From positions 1 to 5,170 of the forward strand of contig DNNT01000255.1 of the NCBI GenBank assembly GCA_003497545.1: 5,170 nt of DNA, in the 5' to 3' direction. How positions within the stretch are numbered: the stretch's first letter is position 1; each line of letters starts with the position of its first letter. Under the pieces are notes generated by a model. That model was not told the DNA's origin and ran no database searches. It saw only the letters and a program-made list of their open reading frames with translations. This DNA is from Arenimonas sp. Lineage in GTDB: Bacteria > Pseudomonadota > Gammaproteobacteria > Xanthomonadales > Xanthomonadaceae. Positions 1 through 5,170 of the stretch are shown one piece after another. The position numbers and the translations under genes are program-made.

Positions 1-464
1 TGCTGATGCCCAGCTTCGTGAACATCGGCGCCTACGTCGGCGCCGGCACCATGGTCGACACCTGGGCCACGGTGGGCAGCTGCGCCCAGGTGGGCAAGCA
101 CTGCCACATTTCCGGCGGCGCCGGTATCGGCGGCGTGCTCGAGCCGCTGCAGGCCAGCCCCACCATCATCGAGGACGGCTGCTTCATCGGCGCCCGCGCC
201 GAGGTGGTGGAGGGCGTGGTGGTGGAGAAGGGCAGCGTGATCGGCATGGGAGTTTTTCTCAGCCAATCCACCCGCATCTACAACAGAATGACCGGCGAGG
301 TCACCTACGGGCGGGTTCCCGCGGGTAGCGTCGTGGTATCGGGCTCGTTGCCCTCGTCCGATGGCCGGTACTCGCTGTACTGCGCCGTCATCGTCAAGCA
401 GGTCGACGCCAGGACCCGCGCGAAGACGTCCGTCAACGAACTGCTGCGCGGCGCCGTGGAGTGA
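1..464 (+). CDS. dapD: 2,3,4,5-tetrahydropyridine-2,6-dicarboxylate N-succinyltransferase, 3' part (start lies before the window)
   Basis: This cytoplasmic enzyme transfers succinate from succinyl-CoA to tetrahydrodipicolinate, in the succinylase branch of diaminopimelate/lysine synthesis. The reading frame is open from the window edge (first full codon at 3) and ends with TGA at 462-464, leaving 153 visible residues of a family that is usually about 274 long. The visible part starts within the left-handed parallel beta-helix of hexapeptide repeats ([54 protein letters not shown]). It ends in the conserved tail ([45 protein letters not shown]). The Asp in MVDTW and the Glu in GARAEVVEG sit where the family has its proposed catalytic acids. 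Family identity is very secure from near-identity to the remembered E. coli protein. A signal-peptide-bearing peptidase gene starts 31 bp downstream on the same strand. Confidence 0.97.
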   Translation, partial: LMPSFVNIGAYVGAGTMVDTWATVGSCAQVGKHCHISGGAGIGGVLEPLQASPTIIEDGCFIGARAEVVEGVVVEKGSVIGMGVFLSQSTRIYNRMTGEVTYGRVPAGSVVVSGSLPSSDGRYSLYCAVIVKQVDARTRAKTSVNELLRGAVE

Positions 465-483
465 CCTGCCCCCTGGCCACCCC

Positions 484-487
484 GGAG
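484..487 (+). promoter_or_regulatory. Ribosome binding site of the S9 peptidase gene
   Basis: GGAG lies 8 nt before the ATG at 496. It favours that start over an in-frame ATG at 361, which would place 45 extra residues inside dapD and bury the signal peptide. Confidence 0.75.
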
Positions 488-495
488 TAGTACCC

Positions 496-2460
496 ATGCC
501 GAAGCTGTCACTCGTCGCCACCTGGCTGCTGTTCGCCGCCTCGCTGGCGGGAGCCCCCGCGTCCGCGCAGGTGGATGTCTCCACCTTCACCAAGCTCGAC
601 AGCTTCACCAACATCGAGATTTCCCCCACCGGGGAGTTCTATGCCGCCACCGTGCCGCTGGGTGACCGCACCGGGCTGGTCGTGCTCCGGCGCGCCGACA
701 ATTCGGTGTCGGCGCGTTTCGCGCTGGGCAAGGACACCCACATCAGCGACTTCTCCTGGGTCAGCGACGACCGCCTGGTGCTGGGCATGGCCGAGGCCTT
801 TGGTTCCGACGACGAACCCAGCCCCACGGGCGAGATCTACGCCGTGGACGCCGACGGCAAGAACATCAAGAACCTCGTGGGATTCCGCGCCGAGGGCAGC
901 GGCCCCGGTACGCGCATCCAGGGACGCAACCAGGAGAACGTGTCGGCCTACGTGATCGACACGATCCCCGACGACCCGCACACCGTGCTGATCGAAGTCT
1001 GGCCCTTCCACGACGACCCCTACACCCGCGTCGAAACCCTCGACGTGCGCACCGGCCGGCGCCGCCCGGTCACGCGTGCGCCGGTGCAGCGCGCCGAGTT
1101 CACCGTCGACCACGCCCAGCAGGTGCGTTTCGCCCGCGGGCTGGGCGCGCAGAATGCCAGCATGCTCTACCACCGCACCGGCGACGGCGCCGAATGGCAG
1201 CTGGTGAACGACCAGTCCAAGAGCGGCCGGGTCGAACACCCCATCGGTTTCGCCGCCGACAACCGCACCGCCTACCTGCTGGTGGAGGACCGCCAGGGCA
1301 CCGACAAGGTCGTCGCCTTCGACACCCAGGCCGGCGGCCGCCGCCCGCTGCTGCAGCACGAAAAAGTCGACCCTTTCACCATCCTCTACACCTTGGGGGA
1401 CCGGGAAATCCCCGTCGGTGCCCAGTTCATCGGCGACAAGGTCGAACAACAGTTCTTCGACGACGCCTCGGCCGAGGCCCGGCTCTACAAGATGCTGCAG
1501 GCCGCCTTCGCGGGCCAGGCGGTGTACGTCACCTCCACCACGAAGGACGGCAAGCTGGCCCTGGTGCAGGTGACCAGCGGCACCAATCCGGGCGATTTCT
1601 ACCTGTTCGACGTGGCCACGAAGAAGGCGAACTACCTGCTGAGCCGGCGCGAGTGGATCGACCCGGAACAGATGGGCGAAGTGCGCCCGGTCAGCTTCAA
1701 GGCCCGCGACGGCCTGCCGCTGCACGGTTACCTGACCCTGCCGCCCGGCTCTGACGGCAAGAACCTGCCGCTGGTGGTGAACCCGCACGGCGGCCCCTTC
1801 GGCGTGTTCGACACGCCGCATTTCGACGCCGAGGCGCAGATGCTCGCCAAGGCCGGTTATGCCGTGCTGAAGCTGAACTTCCGCGGCTCCGGCAACTACG
1901 GCCGCGCCTTCCACGAGGCTGGCGCGAAGCAATGGGGCAAAGCCATGCAGGACGACCTGACCGACGCCACCCGCTGGGTGGCGCAGCAGGGCATCGCCGA
2001 CCCGAAGCGCATCTGCATCTACGGCGGCAGCTACGGCGCCTATGCCTCGCTGATGGGCGTGGCGCGCGAACCCGGCCTTTACCGCTGCGCCGTGGGCTAC
2101 GTGGGCGTCTACGACCTGGACATGATGGTGCGCGAGGACAGCGGCGACAGCCGCGCCGGCTCGGTGTTCGTCCGCCAGTGGGTGGGCGAGGCCGGCAGCC
2201 TGGCGGAGGTCTCCCCCAACCGCCTGGCCGACCGCATCACGGTGCCGGTGTTCCTGGCGGCCGGCGGCGAGGACCGGGTGGCCCCGGTGGAGCACACCAA
2301 GCGCATGGAAAAGGCCCTGCGCAAGGCCGGCGTGCCGGTCGAGACCCTGTACTACCCGAACGAGGGCCACGGTTTCTACACCGAGGAGCACCGGGCCGAG
2401 TACTACGGCAAACTGTTGGCCTTCCTGGCCCGTCATATCGGCGGTGCCGCCCCGAATTGA
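496..2460 (+). CDS. Secreted S9 (prolyl oligopeptidase) family serine peptidase
   Basis: The predicted 654-residue exported serine peptidase would cleave peptides outside the cytoplasm, probably in the periplasm. Residues 1-24 form a typical Sec signal peptide: K3, a hydrophobic core (LVATWLLFAASLAG) and an ASA signal-peptidase site before Q25. Residues from about 30 to 390 are repetitive beta-strand sequence, as in the N-terminal propeller of S9 enzymes (for example FSWVSDDRLVLG and TGEIYAVDADGKN). Residues from about 405 to 650 are the alpha/beta-hydrolase domain. It contains the HGGP oxyanion motif at 431-434, the nucleophile S512 in GGSYGAYAS, D593 in GGEDRVAP and H625 in NEGHGFY, so the catalytic triad is complete. 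The length fits bacterial S9C-like (acylaminoacyl-peptidase type) members. The start at ATG 496 is chosen for its ribosome binding site and signal peptide. The gene lies 31 bp after dapD and 13 bp before the yffB-like gene, so co-transcription is likely. Exact substrate preference (dipeptidyl, acylaminoacyl or oligopeptidase) cannot be read from the sequence. Confidence 0.94.
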   Translation: MPKLSLVATWLLFAASLAGAPASAQVDVSTFTKLDSFTNIEISPTGEFYAATVPLGDRTGLVVLRRADNSVSARFALGKDTHISDFSWVSDDRLVLGMAEAFGSDDEPSPTGEIYAVDADGKNIKNLVGFRAEGSGPGTRIQGRNQENVSAYVIDTIPDDPHTVLIEVWPFHDDPYTRVETLDVRTGRRRPVTRAPVQRAEFTVDHAQQVRFARGLGAQNASMLYHRTGDGAEWQLVNDQSKSGRVEHPIGFAADNRTAYLLVEDRQGTDKVVAFDTQAGGRRPLLQHEKVDPFTILYTLGDREIPVGAQFIGDKVEQQFFDDASAEARLYKMLQAAFAGQAVYVTSTTKDGKLALVQVTSGTNPGDFYLFDVATKKANYLLSRREWIDPEQMGEVRPVSFKARDGLPLHGYLTLPPGSDGKNLPLVVNPHGGPFGVFDTPHFDAEAQMLAKAGYAVLKLNFRGSGNYGRAFHEAGAKQWGKAMQDDLTDATRWVAQQGIADPKRICIYGGSYGAYASLMGVAREPGLYRCAVGYVGVYDLDMMVREDSGDSRAGSVFVRQWVGEAGSLAEVSPNRLADRITVPVFLAAGGEDRVAPVEHTKRMEKALRKAGVPVETLYYPNEGHGFYTEEHRAEYYGKLLAFLARHIGGAAPN

Positions 2461-2461
2461 C

Positions 2462-2465
2462 GGAG
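2462..2465 (+). promoter_or_regulatory. Ribosome binding site of the yffB-like gene
   Basis: GGAG is 8 nt before ATG 2474, directly after the peptidase stop codon. It supports 2474 over the in-frame upstream ATG at 2444, which would overlap the peptidase gene, and over ATG 2480, for which the spacing would be 14 nt. Confidence 0.7.
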
Positions 2466-2473
2466 TTCCCCGG

Positions 2474-2833
2474 ATGGTGATGGTCTACGGCCTCGACAAC
2501 TGCGACACCTGCAAGAAGGCGCGCAACTGGCTCAGGCGCTTCGAGGTCGCGCACGAGTTCGTGGACTACCGGGCCCAGCGCGTGCCGGCCGAAACGCTCA
2601 AGGCCTGGGCCGGGCAGCTGGGCGGCTGGGACAAGCTCATCAACAAGGCCTCCACCACCTGGCGCCAGCTGCCCGAGGGACGCAAGTCGCCGGGCAGCGA
2701 CCCGGAATGGACCCTGCTGCTGAAGGAGTACCCGGCGCTGGTGAAGCGCCCCGTGGTGGTGACGGCCGACGGCGTGGTCACCGTGGGCTTCACCGACAAT
2801 GCCTTCAAGGCGCGGTTCGGGGTGGGCAAGTGA
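2474..2833 (+). CDS. yffB: ArsC family reductase, YffB/Spx-like
   Basis: This 119-residue cytoplasmic protein has the thioredoxin fold of the ArsC/Spx/YffB family. The N-terminal strand and redox motif read [17 protein letters not shown], with C10 and C13 forming a CxxC pair. The family signatures GW(51-52), TTWRQL(61-66) and KRPVVV(91-96) follow, then [11 protein letters not shown] near the C-terminus. Length and pattern match E. coli and Pseudomonas YffB (about 118 residues) better than true plasmid ArsC arsenate reductases (about 140). The biochemical role of YffB is not settled; a glutathione- or thiol-dependent reductase is the usual proposal, so arsenate reduction should not be assumed. 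As in E. coli, it sits immediately before dapE; here the stop codon overlaps the dapE start as GTGA. The second cysteine is unlike the CDTI/CDTM motif I recall in E. coli and Pseudomonas YffB. Confidence 0.92.
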   Translation: MVMVYGLDNCDTCKKARNWLRRFEVAHEFVDYRAQRVPAETLKAWAGQLGGWDKLINKASTTWRQLPEGRKSPGSDPEWTLLLKEYPALVKRPVVVTADGVVTVGFTDNAFKARFGVGK

Positions 2834-3960
2834 GCGAGGTGCTGGCCCTGGCCCGCGAGCTGATCGCGCGCCCGTCGGTGACGCCCGACGACGCCGGTTG
2901 CCAGGACCTGTTGGCCGAACGCCTGCGCCGCGCCGGCTTTGCGGTCCGGCAGATCGATTTCGGCGATGTTCGCAACCTGTGGGCCACGCACGGCAGCGGC
3001 GGCGAGGTGCTGTGTCTGCTGGGTCACACCGACGTGGTGCCGCCCGGCCCGCGCGAGGCCTGGGACAGCGATCCGTTCGTGCCGACCGAGCGCGATGGTT
3101 ACCTCTATGGCCGAGGCGCCGCCGACATGAAGGGCAGCGTAGCGGCCTTCGTCCTGGCTGCGGAAGAATTCGTCGCGGCGCACCCGGAGCACCCGGGCAC
3201 GCTGGCCCTGCTGCTCACCTCGGACGAGGAGGGCGACGCCATCGACGGCGTGCGCAAGGTGGCCGAACACTTCAGGGCCAGCGGCCAGCCGATCCACTTC
3301 TGCATCACCGGCGAACCTTCGTCGAAGGAAACGCTGGGCGACCTGCTGCGCGTGGGCCGCCGCGGCACGCTTTCGGGCGTGCTCACGGTGAAAGGCATCC
3401 AGGGCCACGTGGCCTACCCGGAAAAGGCCCGCAACCCCATCCACCAGGCCATGCCGGCGCTGGCCGAACTGTGCGCGCGGCGCTGGGACGAGGGTTATCC
3501 GGAATTCCCGCCCTCGAGTTTCCAGGTCTCGAACATCCACGCCGGCACCGGTGCCAACAACGTCATCCCGGGCCACTGCGAGGTGGTGTTCAACTTCCGC
3601 TTCAACCCGGGCTGGCAGGCCGCGCAGCTGGAAGCCGAGGTCGAGGCCGTGCTGGCCCGCCATGGCCTGGAATACGAATTGCTGTGGCACCGCGGCGGCG
3701 AACCCTTCCTCACCGGCGAAGGCCGTCTGCGCGCGGCCGCGCGCGCGGTGCTGCGCGAGCAGCTGGGCGTCGTGCCCGAGGAAAACACCGGTGGCGGCAC
3801 CTCGGATGCCCGTTTCATCGCGCCTCTCGGCGCCGAGGTGGTGGAGCTGGGGCCCATCAACGCCAGCATCCACAAGGTCAACGAGCGCGTCGCCATTGAT
3901 GAGCTCGCGCGCCTCCCCGCGCTTTACCGAGCCATCGCCGAGCGCCTGCTTCTCGCCTGA
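2830..3960 (+). CDS. dapE: Succinyl-diaminopimelate desuccinylase
   Basis: DapE is a cytoplasmic di-zinc M20 hydrolase that converts N-succinyl-LL-diaminopimelate to LL-diaminopimelate and succinate, downstream of DapD. The 376-residue product matches the usual length of about 375. Metal ligands align one position below the known enzymes: H66 (in GHTDVVPPG), bridging D99 (in GAADMKGS), E134 (in SDEEGD), E162 (in TGEPSS) and H348 (in NASIHKVNE). The catalytic base E133, the supporting D68 and H193 of the dimerisation domain (in GIQGHVAYP) are also present. GGGTSDARF precedes the last ligand. The start is GTG 2830, overlapping the yffB-like stop by 4 bp (GTGA). There is only a weak G-rich ribosome binding site, so translation is probably coupled to the gene before it. 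No residue known to be essential is missing. Confidence 0.97.
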   Translation: MSEVLALARELIARPSVTPDDAGCQDLLAERLRRAGFAVRQIDFGDVRNLWATHGSGGEVLCLLGHTDVVPPGPREAWDSDPFVPTERDGYLYGRGAADMKGSVAAFVLAAEEFVAAHPEHPGTLALLLTSDEEGDAIDGVRKVAEHFRASGQPIHFCITGEPSSKETLGDLLRVGRRGTLSGVLTVKGIQGHVAYPEKARNPIHQAMPALAELCARRWDEGYPEFPPSSFQVSNIHAGTGANNVIPGHCEVVFNFRFNPGWQAAQLEAEVEAVLARHGLEYELLWHRGGEPFLTGEGRLRAAARAVLREQLGVVPEENTGGGTSDARFIAPLGAEVVELGPINASIHKVNERVAIDELARLPALYRAIAERLLLA

Positions 3961-3987
3961 GCCTCCCGCTTCCTCCCCGGTGTCCGG

Positions 3988-4419
3988 TTATGCCGCGGCC
4001 TTGAACCAGGCCGATTCGCTGGTGGTGAGCGGACGCGCGTCGCGCAGCTCGCGCAGGATGCCCAGTACCTCGCGGTGCACGGCCTGCAGGCCGGCGTCGG
4101 GCGACTGCCGCGTCTCGTGGTAGACCACCGCCAGCCACAGCGCGATCGAACGCTGGCGCAGCAGTATCGAGCGGTCGCGCACGCGGCTGGCCGCCACCGC
4201 CGCCACCGGGCTCCAGGGCCGGTACATCACCGGCTCGTTGTCGCCATGCAGGTGGGGAAGCGGCAGCACCGCGGCGGCCTGTATCTCGGCCAGGGTCTGG
4301 TCAACGACGAGCTTGCGTTGCGCGCCATCGAGGGCGTGCACGGCCTTGCGTACGGCCGCGGCCTGCTTGTGCAGGGTGTGCCGGCGCCAATGCACCAGCA
4401 GCGTGATCAACATGTCCAT
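3988..4419 (-). CDS. Hypothetical protein, 143 residues, mostly helical, downstream of a CRP/Clp site
   Basis: I do not recognise this family. The product is predicted soluble, with no signal peptide or clear membrane segment. It begins MDMLITLLVHWRRHTLHKQA and is rich in Ala, Arg and His, suggesting helices at about 1-50. A Pro/His-rich break follows (VLPLPHLHGDNEPVMYRPWS, 51-70), then helices at about 71-105 (including RQRSIALWLAVVYHET) and 110-128. Start ATG 4419 is chosen because GAGGT lies 7 nt upstream; ATG 4411 is a possible alternative, and an in-frame GTG at 4506 has no support. Codon use and GC match the neighbours, and the reading frame has normal amino-acid composition, so I treat it as real. 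It converges with dapE (27-bp gap) and lies 157 bp downstream of the acylase gene on the same strand. It is preceded by its own promoter-like sequence and a perfect CRP/Clp palindrome, so it is probably controlled separately from the acylase. Confidence 0.75.
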   Translation of the reverse strand: MDMLITLLVHWRRHTLHKQAAAVRKAVHALDGAQRKLVVDQTLAEIQAAAVLPLPHLHGDNEPVMYRPWSPVAAVAASRVRDRSILLRQRSIALWLAVVYHETRQSPDAGLQAVHREVLGILRELRDARPLTTSESAWFKAAA

Positions 4420-4426
4420 CCAACCT

Positions 4427-4431
4427 ACCTC
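4427..4431 (-). promoter_or_regulatory. Ribosome binding site of the 143-residue hypothetical gene
   Basis: On the - strand GAGGT (within GAGGTAGG) is 7 nt before ATG 4419. This decides the start against the upstream in-frame GTG at 4506, which lies within 10 nt of the predicted transcription start. Confidence 0.7.
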
Positions 4432-4455
4432 GCCGAAGTGGAAACCCGGGTGGTA

Positions 4456-4501
4456 GATCGCTCCCCCTGACGGCGATCCCTCCGTCCTCCGCCCGGCGGA
4501 G
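4456..4501. repeat. Two adjacent short inverted repeats in the predicted 5' leader of the hypothetical gene
   Basis: GATCGC (4456-4461) pairs with GCGATC (4473-4478) across 11 nt. CTCCGC (4487-4492) pairs with GCGGAG (4496-4501) across 3 nt. Both would lie in the untranslated leader if transcription starts near 4512-4514. They could fold into two small hairpins. Six-base arms arise by chance in GC-rich DNA, so function is uncertain and no known riboswitch is recognised. Confidence 0.3.
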
Positions 4502-4520
4502 CGCACCGGGCAGTGACCCG

Positions 4521-4549
4521 TTTATGGCGCAAATCGTGACGGCTGTCAG
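4521..4549 (-). promoter_or_regulatory. Predicted sigma-70 type promoter of the hypothetical gene
   Basis: Reading the - strand, CTGACA (4549-4544) matches the -35 consensus at 5 of 6 bases. After a 17-bp spacer, CATAAA (4526-4521) matches the -10 consensus at 4 of 6. Transcription would start near 4512-4514, giving a leader of about 93-95 nt. The imperfect -10 suits a promoter that needs an activator, and the CRP/Clp palindrome is centred about 60 bp upstream of that start. The call is by eye only. Confidence 0.5.
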
Positions 4550-4560
4550 GTTCCTGGTTT

Positions 4561-4586
4561 GGAAATGTGAGGTGGTTCACATTTCC
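4561..4586. promoter_or_regulatory. Perfect CRP/Clp-type operator palindrome
   Basis: The two 10-base arms, GGAAATGTGA (4561-4570) and TCACATTTCC (4577-4586), are exact reverse complements around GGTGGT. The core AAATGTGA-N6-TCACATTT equals the full symmetrical consensus of E. coli CRP outside the variable centre. In xanthomonads the CRP homologue Clp, which is inhibited by cyclic di-GMP in Xanthomonas, binds the same TGTGA-N6-TCACA motif. The AT-rich arms stand out from GC-rich surroundings. The site overlaps the last two codons (GAA, ATG) and the stop codon of the acylase gene, and lies about 150 bp upstream of the hypothetical gene's start codon. An alternative reading is a 3' hairpin of the acylase mRNA, but no U-tract follows. 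Confidence 0.8.
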
Positions 4587-5170
4587 GGGCGCAGGGCCAG
4601 CACATGGCGGGCCTCGCCGGGCAGGAAGGGCGTGGCCTCGCCCTGCACCCAGGCGGCGTGGCCGGCGCCCCAGAACGGCGACAGCGGGTGGCCGCTCTGG
4701 CCGCAGGGCATGTGCGCGAAGCCCTCGGCCTCGCGGCCCGGCGACACCACCATGCGCGCGCTGGCGCCGAAGTCCGGGCCCTGCACCAGCGGCATGTTGC
4801 CGTCGCCGCGCAGCGGTTCGGCGGGCATGCACAGCGGGCCGCGCAGCGGGCCGGGCAGTGCGCCCGCCAGCGGGTGGCAGATGCGCGCGGTGTTGCGTTC
4901 GCCCCAGGTGCGCTCGGCCAGCGGGCCGCTGGCTTCCAGCTGGGCGCGGATGTCGCGGGCGGCGTCGGCGAGCAGCGCGTCCCAGGTTTCGAACTTGCGC
5001 GGCAGCAGGTGCGCCGGGCGCTGTTCCAGCATCGGCCAGGCGATGGCTTCCATCTGCGGCAGGTCGGGCATGACGAAGGCCTTGCCCAGCGCGGCCTGCG
5101 CCGGCGCGGTCAGGCCATTCTGGATGCGTTCGATCACCGCCAGGCGCCAGGCGCGGACGATGCGGTAGGC
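4577..5170 (-). CDS. Penicillin acylase family protein, C-terminal part (start lies beyond the window)
   Basis: Members of this Ntn-hydrolase family (peptidase family S45) cleave amide bonds of acylated substrates such as beta-lactams, acyl-homoserine lactones or other N-acyl compounds. They are usually exported and self-cleave into two subunits. The frame is open through the window edge and ends with TGA at 4579-4577, giving 197 visible residues from the C-terminal end of the beta subunit. Family signatures in order are TWGERN, HPLAG, the GDGNMPLV segment, GASARMVVSPG (usual GASYRMV-type strand) and CGQSGHPLSPFW, followed by WVQGEATPFLPG. The N-terminal nucleophile Ser, signal peptide and alpha subunit are outside the window, so activity and substrate cannot be judged. 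GTG 5137 is not the true start, because conserved-looking sequence (AYRIVRAWRLA) continues upstream of it. The stop codon lies inside the CRP/Clp palindrome. Confidence 0.9.
   Translation of the reverse strand, partial: AYRIVRAWRLAVIERIQNGLTAPAQAALGKAFVMPDLPQMEAIAWPMLEQRPAHLLPRKFETWDALLADAARDIRAQLEASGPLAERTWGERNTARICHPLAGALPGPLRGPLCMPAEPLRGDGNMPLVQGPDFGASARMVVSPGREAEGFAHMPCGQSGHPLSPFWGAGHAAWVQGEATPFLPGEARHVLALRPEM

Noticed and set aside
361..495. Extended N-terminus of the S9 peptidase starting at ATG 361
   Set aside because: It would overlap dapD by 104 bp, add an Arg/Ser/Pro-rich segment and hide the signal peptide. ATG 496 has a ribosome binding site at the correct distance.
508..2436. 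Long open frame on the - strand (642 residues) opposite the S9 peptidase gene
   Set aside because: It is the complement of a confidently assigned gene. Its product is dominated by Gly, Ala, Val, His, Gln and Arg with no recognisable motif, as expected from the antisense frame of GC-rich coding DNA.
2566..3873. Long - strand open frame (435 residues) opposite yffB-like and dapE genes
   Set aside because: It overlaps two well-supported genes completely and has antisense-type composition with no ribosome binding site or family signature noted.
3961..3987. Bidirectional terminator between dapE and the convergent hypothetical gene
   Set aside because: The 27-bp gap holds only a minor CCGG repeat, with no long stem or T-tract; I cannot support a terminator there.
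4420..4506. Longer start (GTG 4506) for the hypothetical - strand gene
   Set aside because: The extension has no ribosome binding site and begins almost at the predicted transcription start. ATG 4419 has GAGGT 7 nt upstream.
4561..4586. Palindrome as a Rho-independent terminator of the acylase gene
   Set aside because: The hairpin is possible but has AT-rich arms and is not followed by a run of T on either strand. The arm sequence matches the CRP/Clp consensus exactly.
4524..5168. + strand open frames opposite the penicillin acylase and hypothetical genes (including 4075-4470 and 4567-5073)
   Set aside because: Their products are rich in Arg, Ala, Ser and Pro without domain features. The - strand frame carries clear penicillin acylase signatures to its stop codon.

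Overview
The window is a dense, GC-rich chromosomal segment. It most likely comes from a gammaproteobacterium of the Xanthomonadales/Lysobacterales group (Rhodanobacteraceae or Xanthomonadaceae). I base this on the very high GC at third codon positions, the succinylase-branch lysine/diaminopimelate genes dapD and dapE, the yffB-dapE pair, an exported S9 peptidase and a perfect CRP/Clp-type operator. The taxonomic placement is inference; no marker gene is present.

Positions 1-3960 (+ strand) form a compact, probably co-transcribed block. It holds the 3' half of dapD, a secreted S9 serine peptidase, a YffB-like ArsC-family thioredoxin-fold protein, and dapE, which overlaps the previous gene by 4 bp. 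Two of the genes catalyse nearby steps of meso-diaminopimelate/lysine synthesis: DapD succinylates tetrahydrodipicolinate, and DapE removes the succinyl group after transamination. The peptidase between them has no known step in that pathway.

Positions 3988-5170 lie on the - strand and converge on dapE across a 27-bp gap with no obvious terminator. They hold a 143-residue protein I do not recognise and, upstream of it, the C-terminal part of a penicillin acylase family (Ntn-hydrolase) protein that runs off the window edge. The 157-bp space between these two genes carries the best regulatory signal in the window. It is a perfect CRP/Clp palindrome (AAATGTGA-N6-TCACATTT) overlapping the acylase stop codon, placed about 60 bp upstream of a predicted start of transcription for the unknown gene.

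I see no RNA genes, mobile elements, CRISPR arrays or attachment sites, and no stretch over 300 bases without a gene. Most of the window is ordinary housekeeping sequence. The operator-controlled unknown gene is the part most worth following; I do not see evidence for an entirely new multi-gene system.
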